Below, in pieces: positions 43,013 through 54,624 of a DNA stretch of 64,000 nucleotides (its first letter is position 1; every line of letters starts with the position of its first letter). The notes beneath the pieces are model-generated. The model was not told the DNA's origin and ran no database searches. It saw only the letters and a list, made by a program, of their open reading frames with translations. A program made the translations under genes and the position numbers. Source of the stretch: CAZKNF01 sp964554105 (GTDB lineage: Bacteria > Bacteroidota > Rhodothermia > Rhodothermales > VXPQ01). The DNA lies in NCBI GenBank assembly GCA_964554105.1, contig CAZKNF010000005.1:1-64000 (forward strand). The letters run 5' to 3'.

Positions 43013-43595
43013 GCTGAAGCAGGCTGCATCCGGATGTAAAGGATGCAGTCTGTACGAAAACGCTACCCAGACCGTATTTGGCGAAGGGCTGATTCGTTCA
43101 CGCCTGATGATGGTCGGCGAACAGCCGGGCGATAAGGAAGATGAGACCGGAAGGCCCTTCGTAGGGCCCGCTGGACGCCTGCTCGACGACGCACTCGTCG
43201 ATGCCGGCATCAACCGCAGCGACGTGTACGTCACGAATGTCGTGAAGCATTTCAAATGGGAACCGCGCGGCAAGCGGCGACTCCACAGCAAACCAAATCG
43301 CGCGGAAATCGTGTCCTGTCTGCCGTGGCTGCGCTCCGAGCTTCAGGTGATCGAACCTAGCGTGCTAATGTGCCTCGGAGCCACCGCAGCGCAGGCCCTG
43401 CTGGGCAAAGATTTTCGCGTGACAAAGCAGCGAGGCGAGTTTATCACGGAATCGGATCTCGCACCTCACGTGATCGCGACCCTGCACCCCTCATCCATCC
43501 TTAGACAGCGATCTGATGAGGCCCGCCGAAAAGCATTTGACGATCTGGTGGATGATCTTCGTAAAGCAGCGGGCGCCCTGGACGGCACCGGGTAG
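42966..43595 (+). CDS. udgX: UdgX-type uracil-DNA glycosylase
   Basis: 209 aa from the ATG at 42966, just right of the gap. The fold is that of family 4/5-like uracil-DNA glycosylases with an iron-sulfur cluster: Cys24 and Cys27 (ASGCKGC) and further Cys at about 118 and 136 are the likely ligands. Motif 1 is GEQPGDKEDETGRPFVGPAG and motif 2 is ATLHPSSILR. The decisive feature is the loop GKRRLHSKPN at about 102-111, equivalent to the KRRIH loop of mycobacterial UdgX, whose His (here His107) forms a covalent bond with the DNA after uracil removal. GEQPG instead of GEAPG also fits UdgX. It should act on uracil in DNA and remain bound to the site. Confidence 0.85.
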   Translation: MITAEDFLPDRLNLTALKQAASGCKGCSLYENATQTVFGEGLIRSRLMMVGEQPGDKEDETGRPFVGPAGRLLDDALVDAGINRSDVYVTNVVKHFKWEPRGKRRLHSKPNRAEIVSCLPWLRSELQVIEPSVLMCLGATAAQALLGKDFRVTKQRGEFITESDLAPHVIATLHPSSILRQRSDEARRKAFDDLVDDLRKAAGALDGTG

Positions 43596-43859
43596 ACGCC
43601 GGCTGCGGCCAAGCGTTACAAGATCGGTACAACCGCTGCACAGGAGAGTCCATCTGCCAATCTGTTTATCGGCAGGCGGTAAATTTGTATCGTTCATTGT
43701 TCGACGATGCACGAACCGGCGCCCGTCAGCTCCGGTCGCTGCGCTGCAACCCGGCTGCTCCCGTCGCCGCGTGCAGATGTCGCGCGCATTCTTGAAGCGA
43801 GGACAGCGATATGGATTGTACGCGGCCCGGCGCTGTAACGAAGATTCCGCCCCATCCAC

Positions 43860-45998
43860 ATGCCCGAAGCCGAGCAGTTCGCCAGCGAACAAAGCTTCCG
43901 CGCCCTCGCCGACGCCACGCCGCAAATCGTCTGGACCCTGGTCGAAGGCCGCATTCGTTACCTGAATGAGCGTGGTCGAAAATACTTCGGGATCAACCAA
44001 CGTCAGATTCCCACCCGCTGGGCACCCGTCGTTCATCCTGATGATCTAGCGGCTGTGCAGGCTGCCTGGCGGGCAGCGCTGGACGGCGATGGGATATGGG
44101 AAGAACAGTTTCGACTCAAACGGCATGATGACGTATATCGCTGGCATCTCGGGCGCGCCGTGCCCGTTCGCGGCGATGATGGCGAGATTACCCACTGGTG
44201 CGGAACGAGCACGGACATTGATGACCTCAAAAATGTACAGAAAGGGCTCGAAGACCGCGAGCAGCTCTTCCGTACAATGGCCGATACGGCACCCGTCATG
44301 ATCTGGATGACGGACGAGGCGAATAAGCGTACCTACTTTAATAAGGGATGGCTTGATTTCACCGGGCGCACACTGGAGGAAGAAATCGAGTTCAAATGGT
44401 CGAACGGCGTGCATCCCGACGACATCGATCGTTGCCTTAAGATCTATCACGACGCCCACGATGAGCGGAAGCCGTTCAGGATGGAATACCGGCTTCTCAG
44501 GTACGACGACGTATACCGGTGGGTACTCGATCATGGTGCACCCATTTTTGATCGAGCGGGAGAATTCTCCGGGTTCATCGGCTCATGTCTTGACATCCAC
44601 GAGCGGCGACAACTCGAAGATCAAATCCGCTTTCTCGCTGAAGCTAGTCCTGTCCTCACCTCCTCCCTGGACTACGAGTCTACTCTCCAGATGGTGGCAC
44701 AGTTGGTAGTCCCAAAGCTCGCCGACTGGTGCGCCGTCGACATGCTGACCCCGACCGGCGACACACAGCTCGTTGCGATCGCCCACATCAATCCGGAGAA
44801 GGTAGAATTCGGCCGTAAGCTGCGAGAAATATATCCTGTCGAAATGGACGCACCGCAAGGTGTCGGCAATGTCATTAAGACGGGTAAATCGGAGATTTAT
44901 CCCGACATTCCGGAAGAAATGTTCGAAGATTCATCTCTCGACGAAAGCTATCTCGACATTCTTCGGTCTGTCGGACTTCGCTCAGTTTTGATCGTGCCGC
45001 TTCGCGCACGCGGACAAACCATGGGGGCGATCACCCTCGTCTGGGCCGAATCCGGTCGGCGATATTCCGAATCCGATCTCCGCTTCGCAGAAGAACTCGC
45101 CCGGCGTGCAGCCATCGTGGTGGACAATGCGCGGTTGTATAATGATGCACAGCGTGCACGCGAGGAGCTCCAGAAGCTAAATGCAAACCTCGAGGCCCGT
45201 GTCGACGAGCGAACCGACGAGCTGTCGACCGCAATCGAAAACCTTCGTGACGAGGTCGATGAACGCAGACACGCTCAGTTCGAGATGTCGCGCTTGAATA
45301 GACTGCTCGAGAGCCGAAATCGCGAGCTGCAGGATTTCGCCCACGTGGCCTCGCACGATTTGCAGGAACCTCTTAGAAAGATTCTCTCCTTCTCGGCCCT
45401 GTTGAGGTCGGAATACGGCGACGCACTCGGTGACGACAACTTCTACGTAGAAAGAATCCAGGATGCTGCGGAGCGGATGTTCAATCTGATCCGCGATCTC
45501 CTGGAATTTTCGAGAGTTGCCTCCAGCGGTGAAGCATTCACGAACGTCGATCTCTCGGATGTAGTCGCCGAGGTTCTCATCGATCTCGACTTCCGTATCG
45601 CAGAAACGAGCGGTCGGGTAGAAGCGGAGGAATTATGCACGATCGAAGCCGATCCGCTCCAAATGCGTCAGCTGTTTCAAAATTTGATCGGTAACGGCCT
45701 CAAGTTCCACCGCGAGGGCGTGCCGCCCGTCGTCAAAGTCCGTTCTAGACACGATCGATCGGCCTGCGTAATCGAAATAGAAGACAACGGGATCGGTTTC
45801 GACGAGACCTATCTCGAACGCATCTTCTCTCCCTTCCAACGCCTTCATGCACGCGCCGAGTACGCGGGCACAGGGATGGGGCTGGCGATCTGCCGCCGAA
45901 TCGTCGAGCGTCACGGTGGCACCCTTACGGCGCGCAGCCGGCCCGGACACGGCAGCACCTTCGTCGCGCGGCTCCCGATAAAGCAGCCGGAGAACTGA
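43860..45998 (+). CDS. PAS-PAS-GAF sensor histidine kinase
   Basis: 712 aa with no membrane segment, so a cytoplasmic sensor. Two PAS domains lead (about 8-125: FRALADATPQIVWTLVEGRI, RWHLGRAVPVRGDDGEI; about 135-255: MADTAPVMIWMTDEANKRTY, FKWSNGVHPDD). A GAF domain occupies about 270-425 (STLQMVAQLVVPKLADWCAV, VLIVPLRARGQTMGAITLV). A coiled coil (EELQKLNANLEARVDERTDE) precedes the HisKA domain with ASHDLQEPLRK (phospho-His at about 499), and the HATPase has LIGNGLKFH, EDNGIGFD and GTGMGLAICRRI. HDLQEP is typical of phytochrome-like kinases. No response regulator is adjacent, so it is an orphan kinase. Confidence 0.92.
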   Translation: MPEAEQFASEQSFRALADATPQIVWTLVEGRIRYLNERGRKYFGINQRQIPTRWAPVVHPDDLAAVQAAWRAALDGDGIWEEQFRLKRHDDVYRWHLGRAVPVRGDDGEITHWCGTSTDIDDLKNVQKGLEDREQLFRTMADTAPVMIWMTDEANKRTYFNKGWLDFTGRTLEEEIEFKWSNGVHPDDIDRCLKIYHDAHDERKPFRMEYRLLRYDDVYRWVLDHGAPIFDRAGEFSGFIGSCLDIHERRQLEDQIRFLAEASPVLTSSLDYESTLQMVAQLVVPKLADWCAVDMLTPTGDTQLVAIAHINPEKVEFGRKLREIYPVEMDAPQGVGNVIKTGKSEIYPDIPEEMFEDSSLDESYLDILRSVGLRSVLIVPLRARGQTMGAITLVWAESGRRYSESDLRFAEELARRAAIVVDNARLYNDAQRAREELQKLNANLEARVDERTDELSTAIENLRDEVDERRHAQFEMSRLNRLLESRNRELQDFAHVASHDLQEPLRKILSFSALLRSEYGDALGDDNFYVERIQDAAERMFNLIRDLLEFSRVASSGEAFTNVDLSDVVAEVLIDLDFRIAETSGRVEAEELCTIEADPLQMRQLFQNLIGNGLKFHREGVPPVVKVRSRHDRSACVIEIEDNGIGFDETYLERIFSPFQRLHARAEYAGTGMGLAICRRIVERHGGTLTARSRPGHGSTFVARLPIKQPEN

Positions 45999-46118
45999 GC
46001 GGATCAAGCCGCAGGATCTACTCCCGCTTGCCATACGCCCTATGCGAGAATAGCTGCGAATTCGAAGACAGCTGCGTACCGGACAGCGCCCCAGGCGATG
46101 CCTGGGACCCCGTGACGC

Positions 46119-47951
46119 CTACGCCCCGGCTGCCTCCGTCTCCATCCGCATCCGAAACCGCTTGCGTTCGTTCACGTCGAGGTGGCGCTTGCGCAGGCGG
46201 AAGGCGCTCGGAGTCACCTCGATCAGCTCGTCCTCGCGGATAAACTCGATCGCCTCCTCCAGCGACATTCGGCGCGGTGGAACCACCTTCTCGAATGCGT
46301 CCGAAGACGACGCACGCATATTGGTCAGCTTCTTCTCCTTCGTGATATTCACGTCGAGATCGGCGTCCCGACTGTTCTCGCCGACAATCATGCCCGAATA
46401 GACATCCTCGGTCGGAGACAGAAAGAGCTCGCCGCGCTCCTGAAGACTGACGATCGCATAACTCGTCGCCTTCCCGGTCCGATCAGCCACCAGGGCGCCG
46501 GTTCCGCGGTGCCTGATGTCACCGGCCCACGGCCTATACCCGTCGAACAGATGCGTGAGGATGCCTGTCCCTTTCGTGTCGGTTAAGAACTCCGTCCGAT
46601 ATCCCACGAGGCCGCGCGCCGGCAGCTCGAATTCGAGACGGACGCGCCCGGAGCCGTGGTTCACCATCTTCGTCATCTGGCCCTTTCGGCCTCCCATCTT
46701 TTCTATCACGACACCCATGAACTCATCGGGCACGTCGATCAGCGTTCGCTCGTACGGCTCGTGCGTCTTGCCGTCTACGTCTTTTGTGATGACCTGCGGC
46801 ATCCCCACCGCAAACTCGTATCCTTCACGACGCATCTGCTCGATGAGAATGGCCATCTGCAGCTCGCCACGTCCGTAAACCAGAAATCGGTCCGCCGATT
46901 CGGTATGCTCGAGTCTCATGGAAAGATTCGCCTCCATTTCCTTCTCGAGACGATCGCGCAGATTCCGTGACGTCACGTACTGCCCCTCACGTCCGCTGAA
47001 CGGCGAATCATTGATCCGAAACTCCATCGAGAGGGTCGGCTCGTCGACGTGCAGCGGAGTCAAAGGCTGCGGGTTCTCTGCGTCGGATATGCTCTCGCCC
47101 AGACCAATGCCGGCCACACCTGCGACGGCAATGATGTCGCCCGGACCGACTTCCTCGGTCTCGACGCGGTTCAGGCCTTCATACTCGAAGAGCGCGGTTA
47201 TCTGGACGTTGTCGAATGAACCGTCCCGATGGCAGAGCGCCACACGCTGCTTGTTGCGCAGCGTACCCTGCATCACACGCCCCACCGCTATCGGACCCAG
47301 AAAATTGTCGGGCTGCACGTTGGTGACGAGCATCTGGAGCGGCCCGGAAGCGTCGCCGGTCGGCGCCTCGACCGTAGATATGATCGATTCAAACAAAGGC
47401 TTTAGATCGGTCAGTTCACCGTCCGGCGTCGTGGTGCACTGCCCCTCAATAGCGATGGCATAGAGTACCGGAAACTCGATCTGTTCTTCGTTTGCGTCGA
47501 GATCGATGAAAAGATCGTAGATCTCGTTGAGCACGTCGCTCGGCCGAGCGTCCTGCCGGTCGATCTTGTTGATCACGACAATCGCCGGCAGCCCGAGCTG
47601 CAGCGCTTTCGACAGAACGAATCGCGTCTGTGGGAGCGGCCCCTCCGCCGCATCCACAAGAAGCATGATGCCGTCGACCATGCGCAGCGTGCGCTCAACC
47701 TCGCCGCCGAAGTCCGCGTGCCCCGGCGTATCGACGATGTTGATCTTCGTCGAATTGTAGAAAATCGCCGTGTTCTTTGCCATGATGGTGATGCCCTTCT
47801 CTCGCTCGAGATCCATCGAGTCCATCACGCGTTCCGCGACGTCTTCATTCGTGCGAAACGTACCGCTCTGCCATAGCATGGCGTCGACGAGGGTCGTCTT
47901 ACCATGGTCGACGTGCGCCACGATCGCAATATTTCGTATATCTGTATTCAC
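46119..47951 (-). CDS. typA: Ribosome-associated GTPase TypA/BipA
   Basis: The frame opens at 48020, but the family start corresponds to the GTG at 47951 ([20 protein letters not shown]), giving 610 aa, the usual length. GTPase motifs are G1 [10 protein letters not shown]2 region [18 protein letters not shown]3 [11 protein letters not shown] and G4 [13 protein letters not shown]-like domains follow, and the C-terminal BipA domain is intact ([40 protein letters not shown]). The protein binds the 70S ribosome and assists 50S assembly and stress or cold adaptation. It is monocistronic and divergent from zwf. Confidence 0.96.
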   Translation of the reverse strand: MNTDIRNIAIVAHVDHGKTTLVDAMLWQSGTFRTNEDVAERVMDSMDLEREKGITIMAKNTAIFYNSTKINIVDTPGHADFGGEVERTLRMVDGIMLLVDAAEGPLPQTRFVLSKALQLGLPAIVVINKIDRQDARPSDVLNEIYDLFIDLDANEEQIEFPVLYAIAIEGQCTTTPDGELTDLKPLFESIISTVEAPTGDASGPLQMLVTNVQPDNFLGPIAVGRVMQGTLRNKQRVALCHRDGSFDNVQITALFEYEGLNRVETEEVGPGDIIAVAGVAGIGLGESISDAENPQPLTPLHVDEPTLSMEFRINDSPFSGREGQYVTSRNLRDRLEKEMEANLSMRLEHTESADRFLVYGRGELQMAILIEQMRREGYEFAVGMPQVITKDVDGKTHEPYERTLIDVPDEFMGVVIEKMGGRKGQMTKMVNHGSGRVRLEFELPARGLVGYRTEFLTDTKGTGILTHLFDGYRPWAGDIRHRGTGALVADRTGKATSYAIVSLQERGELFLSPTEDVYSGMIVGENSRDADLDVNITKEKKLTNMRASSSDAFEKVVPPRRMSLEEAIEFIREDELIEVTPSAFRLRKRHLDVNERKRFRMRMETEAAGA

Positions 47952-48294
47952 AATAGTTCGCTGCAAGGAGAAAAAACGAGCCGCGGGCGGGAGCCGCGCA
48001 CCCAGAGAATGGTGCCTCACGCCGCTAAATGAAGCCGGCGGCGCGGGGACCCCTCAATCCCGCTGCGGATCCGGATGTTCCGAATGCACCACCTGAGAAC
48101 GTCATCTCTGCTGAGAATCCTAATAGGGGCTGCCTCTAATAAGCTGCTCCCGCGAACGCCGCCAGAAGTACGACCGAACGCATACCTTCCCTGCGGATCA
48201 ACGCGTAACTTGAGTTGATTTCATCAGCGATGCGCCTCTTCTCTCGGGCGGCAAGCACGCTTCTGAAACGCGATAAGCATAGTGAAATCAGACG
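47952..48294. other. Divergent typA-zwf intergenic region, 343 bp
   Basis: No gene is supported here; reading frames through it are antisense extensions of zwf. It must hold the promoters of both genes. The only structure noticed is a direct repeat GAGCCGCG at 47978-47985 and 47991-47998, beside AAAAAA (47971-47976). On the typA strand this reads as a GC-rich segment followed by T6 just before the start, which could be a leader attenuator or chance. Confidence 0.5.
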
Positions 48295-49752
48295 ATGACC
48301 AACCGCAAATTCGATCCGTACCTCTTCATCATCTTCGGCGCAAGCGGCGATCTGACGAGCCGCAAGCTCGTTCCCGCACTCTATCACCTCATGCGGCAAT
48401 ACGGCGAGCTTCGCTGCTGCCACCTCCTCGGCGTCGCCCGCAGCCCGCTGTCGGATGCGGATTTCCAGAGAGAGATCCGCGAAGCACTCGCCGGCGCCGG
48501 ATTTGCCGACGACGAGCTCGCCGCCTGGTGCGACGCAAACATTCACTATCAGTCCCTCGGTCCGCGCGGCGACGATTACGAGGACCTGGCGCGCCGGATC
48601 ACGCAACTCGAGAATGCTCACCAGCTCACTGGAAGCCGCGTATTCTACCTCGCACTGCCGCCAAAGGCCTTCCCCGGGACGATCGAAGCCATCGGCGAAA
48701 CCGGACTCCACGAGAGCCGAGGCTGGACCCGACTCGTCATCGAGAAGCCATTCGGCCGGGATCTCGATTCCGCTGAGGAGCTGAACGCACTTGTACATCG
48801 CTATTTCGATGAGTCGCAGATCTTTAGGATCGACCACTATCTGGGCAAGGAGACGGTTCAAAATCTCCTCGTCTTCCGCTTTGCCAACGCACTCTTTGAA
48901 AGCGCCTGGCACCGCGGCCAGATCGAAGAAGTCGAAATCGCCGTCCACGAAAAGCTAGGCGTCGGTACGCGCGCCGGCTACTACGACGAGTCGGGCGCCC
49001 TCCGTGACATGATACAGAATCACCTCACGCAGCTGCTCTCACTCGTCGGTATGGAAGCGCCGACGCGATTCGACGCCGCATCGATCCGCCGCGAAAAGAT
49101 CAAACTCCTCGAGTCCGTCGCTCCGATCAATCCGAAAGATGTCATCTTCGGCCAGTATCTCGATGGCAGTACCGACGGCGAGCACGTGCCCGACTACCGA
49201 AATGAAAAGGGCGTCGCTCCTAATTCGAAGACGGAGACCTTCGTGCAGCTTCGCCTCCAAATCGCCAACTGGCGCTGGGAGGGCGTTCCGTTCATCCTTC
49301 GAACCGGAAAACGCATGCACGAGCAGCGGACGCAAATCGCCATTCGATTCAAACGTGCCCCCGTAGCAATCTTCCAACCGTTCGAGGCCACGTGCGACGT
49401 GCAGCCGAACGTGCTGGTCATCATGCTCCAGCCAAATGAAGGATTCGACCTCCGCTTCGAGGTCAAACAGCCGCGGATGCCCCTGCGGCTCGACACACAG
49501 ACGCTCCGCTTCCGCTACAATGAAGCCTTCGAGCGCCTGCCCGACGCGTATGAAACGCTGCTTTTAGATATTCTTCAGGGGGACCAGACGCTGTTCGTCC
49601 ATTCGGATGAAGTCCTCAACTCCTGGCGGCTTTACACGCCACTACTCGAGGCCGATATCCCGGTAGTTCCGTATCCTGCCGGAAGCGGAGGACCCGATGG
49701 CGCGGCGGAATCCATTGCCGAACCGTCGCGATCCGAAAACGCGGTGGTGTAA
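48295..49752 (+). CDS. zwf: Glucose-6-phosphate 1-dehydrogenase
   Basis: 485 aa, the normal length. The NADP-binding motif is IFGASGDLTSRKLVPALYHL (about 13-32) and the substrate-binding signature RIDHYLGKE lies at about 178-186, preceded by VIEKPFGRDL. The later segments DMIQNHLTQLLSLVGMEAP, GKRMHEQRT and YETLLLDILQGDQTLFVHSD are conserved in bacterial G6PD. It makes 6-phosphogluconolactone and NADPH at the head of the oxidative pentose phosphate pathway in the cytosol. The lactonase gene follows after 3 bp, forming a tight zwf-pgl operon. No gnd, edd or eda is in the window. Confidence 0.97.
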   Translation: MTNRKFDPYLFIIFGASGDLTSRKLVPALYHLMRQYGELRCCHLLGVARSPLSDADFQREIREALAGAGFADDELAAWCDANIHYQSLGPRGDDYEDLARRITQLENAHQLTGSRVFYLALPPKAFPGTIEAIGETGLHESRGWTRLVIEKPFGRDLDSAEELNALVHRYFDESQIFRIDHYLGKETVQNLLVFRFANALFESAWHRGQIEEVEIAVHEKLGVGTRAGYYDESGALRDMIQNHLTQLLSLVGMEAPTRFDAASIRREKIKLLESVAPINPKDVIFGQYLDGSTDGEHVPDYRNEKGVAPNSKTETFVQLRLQIANWRWEGVPFILRTGKRMHEQRTQIAIRFKRAPVAIFQPFEATCDVQPNVLVIMLQPNEGFDLRFEVKQPRMPLRLDTQTLRFRYNEAFERLPDAYETLLLDILQGDQTLFVHSDEVLNSWRLYTPLLEADIPVVPYPAGSGGPDGAAESIAEPSRSENAVV

Positions 49753-49755
49753 ACG

Positions 49756-50484
49756 ATGCCGACCGACGCGCTTGTCCACGTATTTGATGATGCGGATCTG
49801 CTAAGCCGAGCCGCCGCAGACCTGCTCGAACGCGAGGCCCTCGCCGCCGTCGACGCACGCGGCCGGTTCTCCCTCGTGCTGTCCGGTGGATCGACACCCC
49901 GCCGCCTCTTCACCCTTCTCGCTGAAGACTACCGCAGCCGAATACCATGGCAAGACACCCATGTGTACTGGAGCGACGAACGTTTCGTACCGCCGGATCA
50001 TCCCGACTCGAATGTCGGGTCGGCCACGGAATCGCTGCTTTCGCACGTCCAGATTCCACCCGCACAGATTCACCGCATCCTAACCGACCTCGCCTCGCCC
50101 GCGGCCGCCGCAACAGCTTATGAGGCGCTCCTGCGCCGGCATTTTCCAGGGGACGCCCCCACATTCGACCTTGTTCTGCTCGGAATGGGACCTGACGGTC
50201 ACACCGCCTCGCTTTTCCCCGGGCGGTCACTGGCTTCGGATCACTGGGTAGAGGCGGTCACCGGCCCTGAATATCGACCCCCTCGCGAGCGCATCACGCT
50301 GTCACTGAAGGCGATCAACGGCGCACGCACCATCGCATTTCTCGTGACCGGCAAAGAGAAGCACGGTGCCCTTCGCGCCGTCATCGACGCGCCGGAATCT
50401 CACCCGGACCTGCCTGCCGCACACATCCGACCCCGCGGCCGTGTCGAGTGGTTCGTAGATCGCCAAGCGCACGCGAGCGTCTGA
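49756..50484 (+). CDS. pgl: 6-phosphogluconolactonase
   Basis: 242 aa, DevB/SOL type. Signature segments are FSLVLSGGSTPRRLFTLLAE (about 37-56), HVYWSDERFVPPDHPDSNVG (about 75-94) and FDLVLLGMGPDGHTASLFPG (about 136-155), which form the sugar-phosphate pocket shared with glucosamine-6-phosphate deaminases; RITLSLKAINGARTIAFLVT completes the fold. The enzyme hydrolyses the lactone made by the product of zwf. It begins 3 bp after zwf and converges on nadE, with a possible hairpin between. Confidence 0.95.
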   Translation: MPTDALVHVFDDADLLSRAAADLLEREALAAVDARGRFSLVLSGGSTPRRLFTLLAEDYRSRIPWQDTHVYWSDERFVPPDHPDSNVGSATESLLSHVQIPPAQIHRILTDLASPAAAATAYEALLRRHFPGDAPTFDLVLLGMGPDGHTASLFPGRSLASDHWVEAVTGPEYRPPRERITLSLKAINGARTIAFLVTGKEKHGALRAVIDAPESHPDLPAAHIRPRGRVEWFVDRQAHASV

Positions 50485-50526
50485 ATTTGCGCCTGAAATC
50501 TGCGAGACTCCAAATCCTACCGCCAG

Positions 50527-50542
50527 GCGTACTTTCGTACGC
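50527..50542 (+). terminator. Weak hairpin between pgl and nadE
   Basis: GCGTAC-TTTC-GTACGC forms a perfect 6-bp stem with a 4-nt loop in the 110-bp spacer between two convergent genes. No T run follows on either strand, so it is at best part of a bidirectional terminator or a Rho-dependent site. Confidence 0.3.
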
Positions 50543-50595
50543 AGCAATAAGCCCTGCGGGGCGCAAGGCAGAAATGCGGAATCATTAACGACGAT

Positions 50596-52653
<2,058 letters not shown>

Positions 52654-52779
52654 GAACAGGTCGAATTTGATGGTAGACCGTTCGAAAGATACGAGCCTCG
52701 CGATTAGAGGTGTGGATCGGCCCCAGCACCACCGGCTGCATGCATCTTTTGCATCGGGCGCCCCGCGTTCCGGTGCATT

Positions 52780-53814
52780 TCAGTCGAGGCCGTGCCAGAT
52801 GCCGGACAGGTACATCGCACCCAGCGCACGATCGTAGAGCCCGTAGCCCGGTCGCCCCTTCTCGCCCCAGATCATCCGCCCGTGGTCCGGACGCATCGGC
52901 CCCTCGTAGCCGCCCTCCTTCAGTGCCTTCAGCACGGCCTTTAGATCCACGTCACCCGCCGGATGGGTGCTCTCGTAAAAAGCCTCCGCTCCGGTCGAGG
53001 TCACGTTTCTTCCGTGCACGAAATGGATGCGTCCCCGGTCTCCGATCCTGCGGGTTGTAAGCGGTAGCCGCCGCGCCTCGAGCGGGTCCGCGCCGAGCGA
53101 TCCCGTACACAGTGTGATGCCGTTCGCCGGATCATCCACCAGGTCGATCACACGCTCGAGCGCATCGCCGTCGGTGATGATCCGCGGCAGACCCGCCACA
53201 GGCCACGGAGGATCGTCTGGATGCAGCGCCAGACGAACGCCGGCCGATCCCGCCTCGGGCGCAGCACGCTCGAGAAAATACCCGAGATTGTCCCAAAGCA
53301 TTTCGTCGTCTACGTCCGAATACGCGGCCCGCAGCGCTGCGAGCTCCTGACCCGTATACGCCGCAGCCCAGCCGGGAAGCTCTCCCGTGCCGTCGGAAAA
53401 GTCGATCCGTTCCAGCTCCTCGCGACCAAAGCTGAGCGTGGTCGATCCGTCCGGCATCCGAGCGGCAAGATCCGTACGCAGCCAGTCAAATACAGGCATA
53501 AAATTATAGCAAACCACCGGAATCCCGGCTTCACCCACCACACGCACACTCTCGATAAACCGGTCAATCAACTCGTCGCGATCCGGCTTCCCGAGCTTAA
53601 TGTGTTCGTGTACCGGAATGCTTTCGATGACCGACAGCTCGAGGCCCGCGCGCGCGATCTGCTCAACCAACGCATCCACGCCGTCTCGCGTCCACAACTC
53701 ACCGGGCGGCACGTCGTAAAGGGCGCATACGATTCCGTCCACGCCTGGAATCTGTCGGATATGCTCGAGCGGGACGGAGTCAACCGATCCGTACCACCGG
53801 AATGTCATGTGCAT
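52780..53814 (-). CDS. uxuA: Mannonate dehydratase
   Basis: 344 aa from the ATG at 53814 (MHMTFRWYG), which is the family start; the frame opens at 53907 only because a tandem repeat upstream is free of stops. Family segments are IRQIPGVDGIVCALYDVPPG, VIESIPVHEHIKLGKPDR, VCYNFMPVFDWLRTDL, LALHPDDPPWP and FVHGRNVTSTG, with MRPDHGRMIWGE near the end. His and Cys metal ligands are therefore present (ITLCTGSLG, HPDDPP). UxuA dehydrates D-mannonate to 2-keto-3-deoxygluconate in the breakdown of glucuronate. No uxuB, uxaC or kdgK is beside it. This fits a polysaccharide-degrading lifestyle with the GH42 and sulfatase genes. Confidence 0.94.
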   Translation of the reverse strand: MHMTFRWYGSVDSVPLEHIRQIPGVDGIVCALYDVPPGELWTRDGVDALVEQIARAGLELSVIESIPVHEHIKLGKPDRDELIDRFIESVRVVGEAGIPVVCYNFMPVFDWLRTDLAARMPDGSTTLSFGREELERIDFSDGTGELPGWAAAYTGQELAALRAAYSDVDDEMLWDNLGYFLERAAPEAGSAGVRLALHPDDPPWPVAGLPRIITDGDALERVIDLVDDPANGITLCTGSLGADPLEARRLPLTTRRIGDRGRIHFVHGRNVTSTGAEAFYESTHPAGDVDLKAVLKALKEGGYEGPMRPDHGRMIWGEKGRPGYGLYDRALGAMYLSGIWHGLD

Positions 53815-53838
53815 GATGTTTCGAACGGATGATACCGA

Positions 53839-53880
53839 GTTTAGCCGACCTGCAGCCTCGTTTAGCCGACCTGCAGCCTC
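53839..53880. repeat. 21-bp tandem duplication upstream of uxuA
   Basis: Two perfect, adjacent 21-bp copies (GTTTAGCCGACCTGCAGCCTC) at 53839-53859 and 53860-53880, 25 bp ahead of the uxuA ATG. Being 21 bp, two helical turns, it would double any regulator site in phase. Confidence 0.9.
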
Positions 53881-53977
53881 GCCGCGAGCGGCCAGTGTAT
53901 GATACAAGATTGCACACGTCTCTGTCGACGGTGGCCCGTACCTTCCCTACGAATGATCGGCAGAAATCGTAGCTTAC

Positions 53978-54616
53978 GTGGGACGAGTCCACGACCAGCA
54001 GAGAGACTATAGTTTGAACGTTCATTCGACTCATGCCATCCCAGATGCCCCGCGGTGCGAGTGGCCCGGGGATGATGAACTAATGATCGCGTATCACGAC
54101 CGAGAGTGGGGCGTGCCCGTTCACGATGACCGCGTCCATTTCGAGTACATCATTCTGGATGGAGCCCAGGCGGGGCTTAGCTGGAAGACGATTCTCCACA
54201 AACGACCGGGCTATCGCAATGCATTCGCGAACTTCGATGCCGAGATCGTCGCACGATATGATGACAGCAAGATCGAGCAGCTGCGTCAGGATAGCTCGAT
54301 CGTTCGCAACAGATTGAAGATCGCAGGGGCTGTGAAGAACGCCCGCGCGTTTCTGGACGTGCAGGACGAATTCGGCAGCTTTGATGCGTACATCTGGCAG
54401 TTCGTCGATGGCCGCCCGGTCCACAACACATGGACGGACAGCACGAGCATACCAGCGCAGACGGACGTGGCACGCACGATGAGCAAGGACCTGAAGAAGC
54501 GCGGCTTCACATTCGTCGGCCCGACGATATGCTACGCCTACATGCAGGCCGCGGGAATGGTCAACGACCATGTCGTGAGCTGCTTCCGGTACGCGGAGCT
54601 GAAGCAAACCGCATGA
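53978..54616 (+). CDS. tag: DNA-3-methyladenine glycosylase I
   Basis: 212 aa from a GTG at 53978; the homologous part begins later, so a TTG at 54014 is another possible start. Family segments are RCEWPGDDELMIAYHDREWG, HFEYIILDGAQAGLSWKTIL and IVRNRLKIAGAVKNARAFLD, followed by FTFVGPTICYAYMQAAGMVN with the base-pocket and zinc-site region. The Cys and His of the zinc snap are at RCEW near the start and in the NDHVVSCFRY tail. The enzyme excises 3-methyladenine from alkylated DNA. It converges on hypE, with 8 bp between the stops. Confidence 0.94.
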   Translation: MGRVHDQQRDYSLNVHSTHAIPDAPRCEWPGDDELMIAYHDREWGVPVHDDRVHFEYIILDGAQAGLSWKTILHKRPGYRNAFANFDAEIVARYDDSKIEQLRQDSSIVRNRLKIAGAVKNARAFLDVQDEFGSFDAYIWQFVDGRPVHNTWTDSTSIPAQTDVARTMSKDLKKRGFTFVGPTICYAYMQAAGMVNDHVVSCFRYAELKQTA

Positions 54617-54624
54617 AGTCCGGT

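Noticed and set aside
42768..43595. Long frame running through the N gap into udgX
   Set aside because: It exists only because N codons are read as open; the gene has its own ATG at 42966.
48136..48948. 270-codon frame antisense to zwf
   Set aside because: zwf is complete on the other strand; this is its mirror.
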